Below are positions 1 to 6,502 of a DNA stretch of 7,642 nucleotides, piece by piece; positions within the stretch are counted from its first letter, which is position 1, and every line of letters starts with the position of its first letter. The stretch covers positions 1 through 7,642 of the forward strand of contig CAUQMH010000073.1 of the NCBI GenBank assembly GCA_963519075.1, read 5' to 3'. The position numbers were made by a program, and so were the translations under genes. The DNA comes from JABCPE02 sp963519075. GTDB lineage: Bacteria; Bacteroidota; Bacteroidia; Flavobacteriales; Weeksellaceae. The notes under the pieces were generated by a model. The model was not told the DNA's origin, ran no database searches, and saw only the letters and a list, made by a program, of their open reading frames with translations.

Positions 1-402
1 GTGTTTGGTTCTGCGGTATTTTATCTGTGGGTCTGGGAAAGTGATCCATATTTCATCAATTTCTTCCTCTCCAAAAAAATGCTCTATCAGCTCTATCTGC
101 GTTCTCAGAAAAGCCACATTTTTCATTCCCAAAGTATGGGCTTCCTTTGCACCGAACCAAAATCTAGCGCCCTTTATATCTATCCCGATGAAGTTTTTAT
201 CAGGGAATGCTTTTGCCATGTTTACAGAGTATTCTCCTTTTCCACAGCCGAGTTCTAGGACGATGGGTTTATCATTTTTAAAGAAATCCTGTCTCCATTT
301 TCCTTTTAGATAAAAGCCATTCAGAGCCTCCTCTCGTGTGGGCTGAATTACATTCGGAAGTGTCTTGTTTTCGGCAAAACGAGCCAATTTATTTTTCCCC
401 AT
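1..402 (-). CDS. trmB: tRNA (guanine-N7-)-methyltransferase TrmB, N-terminal part (3' end outside window)
   Basis: This enzyme uses S-adenosylmethionine to methylate N7 of guanosine 46 in the variable loop of many tRNAs, in the cytoplasm. The reading frame is read from the reverse complement. It starts at ATG 402-400 and stays open for 134 codons to the window edge; the family is about 210-230 residues, so roughly 80-90 C-terminal residues are missing. The start MGKNKLARFAENKTLPNV is typical of flavobacterial TrmB. The Rossmann SAM-binding motif LELGCGKGEY is at residues 49-58, followed by the acidic strand end FIGIDIKGAR (71-80). The family hallmark TFPDPQIKYRRTKH is at 121-134, right at the edge. 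It is transcribed divergently from the iron-transport operon and is a housekeeping gene not functionally linked to it. The plus-strand frames over this stretch are shadows of it. Confidence 0.95.
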   Translation of the reverse strand, partial: MGKNKLARFAENKTLPNVIQPTREEALNGFYLKGKWRQDFFKNDKPIVLELGCGKGEYSVNMAKAFPDKNFIGIDIKGARFWFGAKEAHTLGMKNVAFLRTQIELIEHFFGEEEIDEIWITFPDPQIKYRRTKH

Positions 403-422
403 TTTATTACAATTAAAGACCG

Positions 423-430
423 CAAAAGTA
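423..430 (-). promoter_or_regulatory. candidate -7 element for trmB
   Basis: On the minus strand this octamer reads TACTTTTG, which fits the Bacteroidota -7 consensus TANNTTTG. It lies 20 nt upstream of the trmB ATG, giving a short leader like that of the divergent operon. No TTG-type -33 element is seen at the expected spacing of about 19-20 nt further upstream, so the call rests on the -7 match and position alone. Confidence 0.35.
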
Positions 431-507
431 GAAAAAATACAAATGTGAAAAAAGAAAAACGATAAATACTGACTAGTGTCATGTTTTTGAAAAAAGATGA
501 TATTTTA

Positions 508-539
508 TTTGTAATGATAAATTTTAAATGTTACTTTTG
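508..539 (+). promoter_or_regulatory. Bacteroidota-type promoter of the iron-uptake operon
   Basis: TTTG at 508-511 serves as the -33 element and TACTTTTG at 532-539 as the -7 element (consensus TANNTTTG). The spacing is 20 nt, as expected for the primary sigma factor of this phylum. Transcription would start near 545, about 20 nt before the ATG at 564. This also argues against the in-frame ATG at 528, which would lie upstream of the -7 element. The spacer contains a TAATGATAA stretch (512-520) resembling half of a Fur box, so iron-dependent repression is possible but unproven. Confidence 0.72.
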
Positions 540-563
540 CGGGAATTTTTAACAAGAATTGAG

Positions 564-1550
564 ATGAAAGTATTGAAGGTAGTTTTATCATCGATGATTT
601 TATTAGCCCAGTTATCTTGCTCCAAAGGCGCAGGAGAGGCTTCTTCAAAAGAAACAAAAGAAGAAAAAAAGGAGGCGTATTTTTCATATGAATTTAATGA
701 CGGAGCGGATACTTTGGTCGTGAATGTGAATAAAACACCAGATAAGGCAGTTTTGTTTTCGCATTTTATGACGGAGATGTTTTTGGCTTTAGGTTTAGGA
801 GACAAAATAGTAGTGGCGACAGAGGAAGGGCCTATTTTACCAGAGTTTAAAGAAGCCTATGATAAGATTCCTGTAAGACTTAAAGGACACCATGCTATTT
901 ATTCCAAGGAAGAGTTTTTGCTTTCAGGAGTGGATTTCGTTTCTGGATGGGACGGAGCAATCAAATCGGAGGCTACGGGAACACCACAGGAGCTTATCGA
1001 TAAGGGAATTTATCCATTTGTCGCAAAAGCAGTGAGGGATAATGAAACTCTCGAAACGGTTTATGAAGACTTCTATACTTTAGGAAAGATTTTTAAAGTA
1101 GAAAAAAATGCAGAAAAAGTGGTTTCTGAGATGAAAGCCAAACTGGAAAACGCACAGAAAAACTTTATAAAAAAGGAAAACAAACCAAAAGTTTTGGTTT
1201 TCTCAGTTATTGAAAACGGACTGTATATTTCCGCAGGACTTACTACGGATTTGATAAACAAAGCAGGAGGTCAGAATGTTTATGCAGACCAATCGGCAGA
1301 CCATGTATTCGTATCATACGAAAGTTTAGTAGATAGAAATCCTGATATTATTATAATAGCAGATATGGAGGGAGAAGGGCGCTCATCTTATGAAGAAAAG
1401 AAAAAGGCACTGAAAGAACACCCAGCACTGAAAAATATACCAGCAGTAAAGAATGATAATATCCATAAAATAGCTTTGGAGGATATTTCGCCAGGGGTTA
1501 GGAATATAGATTTTATAATTAAATTAAATAAATTGTTGTATGAAAAGTAG
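564..1550 (+). CDS. iron-complex ABC transporter substrate-binding lipoprotein (BtuF/FepB/FecB-like)
   Basis: This is the periplasmic binding component (Peripla_BP_2/TroA-like fold) that takes the ligand from the outer-membrane receptor and hands it to the permease. From ATG 564 it has 328 residues. The start MKVLKVVLSSMILLAQLSC is a lipoprotein signal peptide with the lipid-modified cysteine at residue 19. A charged linker (about 20-40) rich in Lys and Glu follows. The mature domain has an N-terminal lobe (about 50-160, ending near PFVAKAVRDNETLE), the long connecting helix typical of this class (about 166-205, with FKVEKNAEKVVSEMKAKLE), and a C-terminal lobe with KPKVLVFSV (207-215) and NPDIIIIAD (259-267). 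An upstream ATG at 528 would add 12 residues before the signal peptide and lies before the -7 element, so 564 is preferred. The gene overlaps the permease gene by 11 nt, suggesting translational coupling. The ligand is inferred to be a ferric siderophore from the linked receptor; haem or another chelate remains possible. Confidence 0.88.
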   Translation: MKVLKVVLSSMILLAQLSCSKGAGEASSKETKEEKKEAYFSYEFNDGADTLVVNVNKTPDKAVLFSHFMTEMFLALGLGDKIVVATEEGPILPEFKEAYDKIPVRLKGHHAIYSKEEFLLSGVDFVSGWDGAIKSEATGTPQELIDKGIYPFVAKAVRDNETLETVYEDFYTLGKIFKVEKNAEKVVSEMKAKLENAQKNFIKKENKPKVLVFSVIENGLYISAGLTTDLINKAGGQNVYADQSADHVFVSYESLVDRNPDIIIIADMEGEGRSSYEEKKKALKEHPALKNIPAVKNDNIHKIALEDISPGVRNIDFIIKLNKLLYEK

Positions 1551-2589
1551 ATATCGATTTGGAGTCGTATTTTCGATATTGTGTGTGGTTTTATTTGTAT
1601 TGTTTGTAATGGCAATAGGGGTAGTAACCTCTAATCTAGATGCAGAAACTGCTTATAAAATAGCAGCAAATAAAATAACAGGAACAGAAATCTATGAGCC
1701 ATACTGGCCACTGACACATGAAACTATAATCTGGGAGGTGAGACTTCCAAGGGTTTTGTTATCCATAATTTGTGGGGCGGGACTTGCGGTCTGCGGTGTG
1801 CTGATGCAGTGCGTGACCAAAAACCCTATCGCAGACCCATATGTGCTTGGTTTAGCGTCAGGGGCATCTACGGGAGCAGTGTTTGTTATTGTTTTGGGAG
1901 GTGGTGCTATGGGGCTGGCATCTGTTTCTACAGGGGCTTTCATAGGAACTTTGATATGTAGTGTACTGGTTTTCGTGATAGGAACAGAATATGGAAGAAA
2001 TACATCTACTACGAGGCTGATTCTCTCGGGATTGGCTATATCTACGATATTTACAGCGCTTACGGATTTGATAATTTCCTTAGCTAAGAACGCGAGTCAA
2101 GTGAAAAGTGCATTGTTCTGGACGATGGGAAGTTTGGGAGGTGCTACTTGGGAGTTGCTTCCTATTCCGTTTGTGATACTTATTTTGGTGGTTTTGGTGG
2201 TTTTAGGATTGTCTAAATCATTGGATTTATTGCTTTTCGGAGATGAAAACGCTACAATGCTGGGGATGAATGTTAATTTGATGAAAACATTTATAGTTAT
2301 CGTAGCATCATTGCTTACCTCTGTTTTGGTATCGGCAACAGGAGCAATAGGATTCATGGGGCTGATGGTGCCTCACATAGCGAGAATGCTTTGTGGGAAT
2401 AAACACGCGAGGCTGGTTCCTATGGCAGCGGTGATAGGAGCGATTTTCCTGCTCTGCTGTGACCTATTTGCTAAAAATGCTTTCTATCCGAAGGACTTAC
2501 CGATAGGTATCCTTACATCACTTATAGGAGGGCCGTTCTTCCTTTGGATGTTGATGGACAAGAATTACTCATTTAAATCAGGAAAATAA
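1540..2589 (+). CDS. iron-complex ABC transporter permease (FecCD family)
   Basis: This is the inner-membrane permease of the FecCD/BtuC family. Two copies form the ligand channel that receives substrate from the binding protein and is driven by the ATPase encoded next. It has 349 residues, the usual length for a single FecCD subunit with about ten membrane helices. The first helix is at about 9-30. The family signature blocks are intact: RLPR at 68-71, GVLMQCVTKNPIADPYVLGL at 86-105 followed by ASGAS, the cytoplasmic coupling segment GAIGFMGLMVPHIAR at 268-282 that contacts the ATPase, and PIGILTSLIGGPFFLWML at 321-338. It starts inside the end of the binding-protein gene, and its stop shares one base with the next start (TAATG at 2587-2591), so the three ABC genes are likely translationally coupled. 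Only one permease gene is present, implying a homodimer. Confidence 0.95.
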   Translation: MKSRYRFGVVFSILCVVLFVLFVMAIGVVTSNLDAETAYKIAANKITGTEIYEPYWPLTHETIIWEVRLPRVLLSIICGAGLAVCGVLMQCVTKNPIADPYVLGLASGASTGAVFVIVLGGGAMGLASVSTGAFIGTLICSVLVFVIGTEYGRNTSTTRLILSGLAISTIFTALTDLIISLAKNASQVKSALFWTMGSLGGATWELLPIPFVILILVVLVVLGLSKSLDLLLFGDENATMLGMNVNLMKTFIVIVASLLTSVLVSATGAIGFMGLMVPHIARMLCGNKHARLVPMAAVIGAIFLLCCDLFAKNAFYPKDLPIGILTSLIGGPFFLWMLMDKNYSFKSGK

Positions 2590-3347
2590 TGGAGAAGCTG
2601 AGAGTAGAAAATTTGAATTTTAAAGTAGGTAAAGTTGAAATCCTAAAAGGTGTATCATTCAGCGTAAAGGAAAACTCTTTCGTGGGAGTGATAGGGCCGA
2701 ATGGTTCAGGGAAATCAACAATGCTGAAAACTATATATGGAGTAAATAAGCCCACAAGCGGTAAAATCTTTTTTGATGAACATGATTTGTTCCAGCTGTC
2801 AGGAAGAGAAAGAGCGAAAAAAATAGCAGTTTTGGCTCAGGAATCTGGCGGTCAGTTTGATTTTAGCGTTCAGCAGGTGGTAGAAATGGGGCGTTATCCG
2901 CACAAAGACACATTAGAAAACTATTCCAAAGAAGACCTAGAAAAAGTAGACAAGGTACTCCACGAAATGAAACTAGAGGACTATAGAGACCGTAGTTTTA
3001 ATACCCTTTCGGGGGGGGAGAAACAAAGGGTTTTGATAGCAAGACTTCTAGTGCAGGAGAGTAAATTCATCATCCTAGATGAGCCTACGAACCACTTGGA
3101 CATAGGGCATCAGATAGAGATTATGAATATCATTAAGAACATGGGGGTTACAGTTCTTTCGGCAATTCATGATATGAATATAGCATCTATATACTGTGAT
3201 GAGCTGGTTGCGATGAAAAAAGGCGAAGTCCTATTGCAGGGGCCTACGGATGAGGTGCTTACGCCAGAGCTGTTAAAGGAATTATTTGATGTGGAATCTG
3301 AAATACATAATATCAACGGACGCAGACATATAATATACAATCCATAG
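2589..3347 (+). CDS. iron-complex ABC transporter ATP-binding protein (FecE/BtuD/HmuV type)
   Basis: This cytoplasmic ATPase works as a dimer on the FecCD permease. It has 252 residues, normal for the family. All catalytic motifs are present: Walker A GPNGSGKST (36-44), Q-loop glutamine in VLAQE (Q84), signature LSGGE (140-144), Walker B IILDEP (161-166) with the catalytic glutamate, D-loop HLD (169-171) and switch histidine H194 in SAIHDMN. The segment VVEMGRYPH (97-105) is typical of iron-siderophore, haem and B12 importer ATPases. It overlaps the permease stop by one base. The signature motif is encoded through a run of eight G residues (3011-3018), unusual in this AT-rich DNA and a possible slippage site. 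Which chelate is moved cannot be told from the ATPase. Confidence 0.95.
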   Translation: MEKLRVENLNFKVGKVEILKGVSFSVKENSFVGVIGPNGSGKSTMLKTIYGVNKPTSGKIFFDEHDLFQLSGRERAKKIAVLAQESGGQFDFSVQQVVEMGRYPHKDTLENYSKEDLEKVDKVLHEMKLEDYRDRSFNTLSGGEKQRVLIARLLVQESKFIILDEPTNHLDIGHQIEIMNIIKNMGVTVLSAIHDMNIASIYCDELVAMKKGEVLLQGPTDEVLTPELLKELFDVESEIHNINGRRHIIYNP

Positions 3348-3390
3348 AATACTAGTTTAAATCAATAATAACTTTAAAAATTATCAAAAA

Positions 3391-5733
3391 ATGGTTAGAA
3401 AAATTCTAAGCACAGGTTTTGTATTGGCTTCTATCGGGCTATATTCACAAACCGTAATTACAGGGGAGGTACATGATACCTCGGGAAATGCTATCCCGAA
3501 TGTGAAGGTAAGTTTTGAGGGTTCTGCCACAGAAACAGTTACTGATGGTAATGGTAAATTTATCATCAATATACCATCTCAAAAAGGAACGCTGACTTTC
3601 TCGGCAGAAAATTTTCATCCATTTAGAAGAAGTGTAGGAGCTAATACTCCTGTAGTCTATGTAGTGATGAAGGAGGGTTCTAAAGAAATACCAGAAGTGG
3701 TGATTTCTACACAGAAAAAATTAGAAGTTAACAAATTAAACATAAAAAACTTAGATGCTCCAATGACTGTAAATGTGCTTAATCGTGCAGTATTACAGAA
3801 ATGGAATATTAACAATATAGAGGAAGCTTCTAAGATGGTTGCTGGGGTAAATCCTGTAAAGCAGTATGCTGGTTTCCAGTTCTTTAATATAAGAGGGTTT
3901 GATAACTTTGTGGTTCTATATGACGGAATCAGAGACGAAAGACACACCATCACTCAGAGTGCTCCTGTTGCCAGCTTTGCCAATGTGGAGAGAGTGGAGT
4001 TCTTAAAAGGCCCTTCTGGTGATATGTTTGGACACTCTGCATTAGGGGGAATTATCAACATTATTAGAAAAAAACCAACTTACACAACTCAAGGAGAAGC
4101 AAAATTCACTATCGGAAGTTACAATACATATAATGTAGAAATGGGGATAGGAGGGCCTATTTCTAACAAGCTAAGATACCGTGTAGATGCAGGGTTGATG
4201 AATACAGATGGCTTTAAAGGGATAAAGGAAAAGAATTTTAACTCTTCCCTAATGTTACAGTATACGCCGGACCACCAAAATACATTGGAGTTCTTTGCGC
4301 AGTATAACAATGACTACTATGGAGCAGATATTGGTGTTCCTGCAACAAATGATGGAAAACCTTACGACTGGATAAATCCTATGATAAACTTATCTGATAC
4401 TCGTGATCGTCTAAAGAACGAGAAAAAGGAATTTTATTTGAAATACAAACATAGATTTGATTTCGGAGGGGCTCTTGACTATAAGCTTTCCTATTTTGAT
4501 GATTCAATAGATTATTTGGCGGAAGAGGTTCTTTTTGTGGATAAAGCTACAAATACTTTATCTAGAAGAAATGGTCCAACTTTCTTTAATCATGTTACAA
4601 GACCACTAATGAATCAGCTTGATTTTAGTTTTGGGTTTAAAACATGGGACTTTAAGCATAAAATGATTGTAGGAAATACTTTCTCTTACTTGGATAGAAA
4701 AACTTGGAAAGGAACTGTTACAGAGGGGACAAGTGGTCAGAATATTCCTATCGTAGACCCTGTTCTTGGAATGGGAGAGAGAAGAGTGGATATAGATAGG
4801 GTGGTTTCTATGAAAGAAGTGGTTACAGGATTTTATCTTCAAGATTGGATAGAATTTGCAGATAGATTTAAAGTTTTACTTGGTGGAAGATATGATTATT
4901 TTGACGGAATGTATGATGGGGAAAGATTAATAACGGCACAACCCAACCCTAGTAATGGCTCTCATCATAATTTCACTTATAGAGCTGCGCTTTCATTCCA
5001 GCCAATTAAGAATTTCATGACTATCTATGGGTCTTCTTCTAGTTTCTTCAAACCAACTCGTTCTCATGACCATAGAACAGGAAAACTCTTTAAACCAGAG
5101 GAAGGAATACAGATAGAAGGAGGTATTAAATTAGAAAAGAAAGACAGACTAAATGTTACCATTTCAGGATTCTATATAGAAAAGAAAAACCTTATTGTGG
5201 GACACTATGTGAGAAGTCAGGTAGGAAAAGCATATTCTAGAGGTTTTGAAGTAGATGCAGATGCAGAAATCTTCAAAGGGCTTTACGCTAAAGTAGGTTA
5301 TGCATTTACTGATGCGTTCCTAGGAATGCAGGAGCCAGAGCCAGGAAAAGCGGATCTATCTCATAACAAAACTCCATGGACGCCGAAACACTCTTTCAAT
5401 GCGTGGGCAAACTATGAGCCTCGTACATTTATGAAAGGCTTTGGGGTTGGTTTAGGAGTGTTCTATACTGATGAAACATATAGAACTGAGAAAAATGACC
5501 AAGTTCTTCCTGCATACACTCTTCTAAATGGAGCAATCTATTATCAGGCGAAGAATAATATAAGAATAGGGCTGAATGTAGAAAATATTTTGAACACAAC
5601 ATATTATAACAACGCCCTTTCTAGCAATGATTTGTATTCTAATGATCCTGCGGACGAGCCATATCAGGCTACTTTCCAGATTAACCCAGGTAGGAATAGA
5701 AATTATAAACTGACTATTTCATATTCATTTTAA
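3391..5733 (+). CDS. TonB-dependent siderophore-type outer-membrane receptor
   Basis: This is a gated 22-strand outer-membrane beta barrel that binds an iron complex at the surface and imports it using TonB-transmitted energy. It has 780 residues. The start MVRKILSTGFVLASIGLYSQ is a signal peptide with likely cleavage after Q20. A carboxypeptidase-regulatory-like domain (about 23-93, with GEVHDTSGNAIPNVKV and TDGNGKFIINIP) is a Bacteroidota trait. A TonB-box-like stretch EIPEVVIS is at 99-106. The plug (about 120-230) has FFNIRGFDNFVVLYDGIRD (164-182) and VERVEFLKGPSGDMFGHSAL (199-218) followed by GGIINIIRKKPT, the pattern of the siderophore-receptor subfamily (FhuA/FoxA/FpvA-like). The barrel follows and includes GKAYSRGFEVD and TPWTPKHSFN near the C terminus; the chain ends in the terminal aromatic of NYKLTISYSF. 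It lies 43 nt after the ATPase gene with no terminator and no good promoter between, so it is probably the last gene of the same transcript. No SusD-like partner is present, so a glycan role is unlikely. Confidence 0.93.
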   Translation: MVRKILSTGFVLASIGLYSQTVITGEVHDTSGNAIPNVKVSFEGSATETVTDGNGKFIINIPSQKGTLTFSAENFHPFRRSVGANTPVVYVVMKEGSKEIPEVVISTQKKLEVNKLNIKNLDAPMTVNVLNRAVLQKWNINNIEEASKMVAGVNPVKQYAGFQFFNIRGFDNFVVLYDGIRDERHTITQSAPVASFANVERVEFLKGPSGDMFGHSALGGIINIIRKKPTYTTQGEAKFTIGSYNTYNVEMGIGGPISNKLRYRVDAGLMNTDGFKGIKEKNFNSSLMLQYTPDHQNTLEFFAQYNNDYYGADIGVPATNDGKPYDWINPMINLSDTRDRLKNEKKEFYLKYKHRFDFGGALDYKLSYFDDSIDYLAEEVLFVDKATNTLSRRNGPTFFNHVTRPLMNQLDFSFGFKTWDFKHKMIVGNTFSYLDRKTWKGTVTEGTSGQNIPIVDPVLGMGERRVDIDRVVSMKEVVTGFYLQDWIEFADRFKVLLGGRYDYFDGMYDGERLITAQPNPSNGSHHNFTYRAALSFQPIKNFMTIYGSSSSFFKPTRSHDHRTGKLFKPEEGIQIEGGIKLEKKDRLNVTISGFYIEKKNLIVGHYVRSQVGKAYSRGFEVDADAEIFKGLYAKVGYAFTDAFLGMQEPEPGKADLSHNKTPWTPKHSFNAWANYEPRTFMKGFGVGLGVFYTDETYRTEKNDQVLPAYTLLNGAIYYQAKNNIRIGLNVENILNTTYYNNALSSNDLYSNDPADEPYQATFQINPGRNRNYKLTISYSF

Positions 5734-5751
5734 TAACTAATTTTTATCTAG

Positions 5752-5786
5752 AAACAGACTATTTTTCGGAATAGTCTGTTTTTTTT
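5752..5786 (+). terminator. rho-independent terminator of the iron-uptake operon
   Basis: A perfect 12-bp inverted repeat (AAACAGACTATT at 5752-5763 and AATAGTCTGTTT at 5770-5781) encloses a 6-nt loop TTTCGG. It merges into a T tract (5779-5786). It lies 18 nt after the receptor stop codon and separates the transport operon from the exbB-like/tonB-like unit. Confidence 0.9.
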
Positions 5787-5843
5787 ATTGTATATCGTGA
5801 TACAAAATAGAGTCATATTAGCGTTATTCAAAGGAAAAACCTT

Positions 5844-5851
5844 TATCTTTG
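5844..5851 (+). promoter_or_regulatory. candidate -7 element for the exbB-like/tonB-like unit
   Basis: TATCTTTG matches the Bacteroidota -7 consensus TANNTTTG exactly and ends 17 nt before the ATG at 5869, a leader length close to that of the upstream operon. The expected -33 region (about 5815-5825) shows no clear TTG, so the promoter may be weak or activator-dependent. The strong terminator just upstream makes a separate promoter here necessary. Confidence 0.5.
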
Positions 5852-5868
5852 TCAAAAATTAAAAATAT

Positions 5869-6501
5869 ATGGAGAAGGGAAATCAAATTTCACTTTGGGA
5901 ATTGCTTTTTAGCGGACAGATGGTTACTAGTTTTTTTGTGGTGGCTATGTTTGTCCTTGCAGTGGTCGTTTTGTATTCGTTTTTTGAGAAATATCTATCA
6001 CTAAAATCGATGGATACAGAGGAAGATGATTTTTTGGATAATATAGCAGACTGTCTGTATGACCACCGCCTAGATTCCGCAAAGGATTTATGCAAAAGAA
6101 TTTCTTCTCCAGAAGCCAGAATCATAAGAAAAGGATTAGAAAAAATAGACAAATCTTCGCTGGAGATGTTTGTCACGATAGTCAATCAGAGAGAGATAGA
6201 AACCATCCAGCTGCGAAAAGACCTTTTTAAATTCAGCCTTTGGGCTAGGGTGGTTTTGTTCTTGGGAGTTCTAGGAACGGGTATTTCTATCATTTTCTTT
6301 TTTTCAGAAGGTTTTTCAGATTTGTCTGATGAGCGTTTTTATACTTCGTTTTTCCCAGTGAGCATCGGAGCTATGTTAGGAGGACTTATTTATATATTTA
6401 AATTGATTTTAGGTTCACTGACATATAGAATAGAATTGTCACTGAAAATGGGAGAAAATAAATTTCTGGAAATCATAGAAGAAATCAAAAACATGAATTA
6501 A
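5869..6501 (+). CDS. MotA/TolQ/ExbB-family proton channel-like protein (divergent ExbB)
   Basis: ExbB-family proteins form the pentameric inner-membrane scaffold of the motor that couples proton-motive force to TonB. This 210-residue protein has the family topology. TM1 is at about 19-39 after a short N terminus. A cytoplasmic domain of about 85 residues (40-123) holds the helical AKDLCKRISSPEARIIRKGLE segment in two runs (71-80 and 81-91). TM2 is at 124-146 and TM3 at about 159-187, followed by a charged cytoplasmic tail. TM2 carries FLGVLGTGIS (131-140), matching the family LGLLGTV block and keeping the conserved threonine (T137). TM3 (FFPVSIGAMLGGLIYIFKLI) departs from the usual EALxTTAxGL pattern, with no threonine in the usual place. 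The next gene, one base downstream, encodes a TonB-like protein; no exbD lies between, although ExbB normally pairs with ExbD. A general or specialised energiser for the neighbouring receptor is inferred. Family assignment is fairly sure, exact partner use is not. Confidence 0.75.
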   Translation: MEKGNQISLWELLFSGQMVTSFFVVAMFVLAVVVLYSFFEKYLSLKSMDTEEDDFLDNIADCLYDHRLDSAKDLCKRISSPEARIIRKGLEKIDKSSLEMFVTIVNQREIETIQLRKDLFKFSLWARVVLFLGVLGTGISIIFFFSEGFSDLSDERFYTSFFPVSIGAMLGGLIYIFKLILGSLTYRIELSLKMGENKFLEIIEEIKNMN

Positions 6502-6502
6502 G

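Noticed and set aside
1..313. Plus-strand open frames of 85 and 102 codons
   Set aside because: They lie antisense to trmB, whose minus-strand frame is open over 134 codons and carries the SAM-binding and FPDP motifs. They resemble no known protein.
470..481. Inverted repeat TGAC-TAGT-GTCA in the divergent intergenic region, as an operator
   Set aside because: The arms are only 4 bp and flanking bases do not extend the symmetry; this is expected by chance in 160 bp.
528..563. Upstream in-frame ATG adding 12 residues to the binding lipoprotein
   Set aside because: It would precede the -7 element at 532-539 and would place MLLLREFLTRIE ahead of a normal lipoprotein signal peptide. ATG 564 fits both the promoter and the signal peptide.
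403..563. Cobalamin riboswitch or other structured leader for the transport operon
   Set aside because: The inferred leader is only about 20 nt and no B12-box-like sequence is seen, so B12-type regulation is unlikely.
3348..3390. Separate promoter for the receptor gene (TAACTTTA at 3369-3376)
   Set aside because: The conserved final G of TANNTTTG is missing and no TTG lies at the right distance. With no terminator before it, co-transcription with the ABC genes is simpler.
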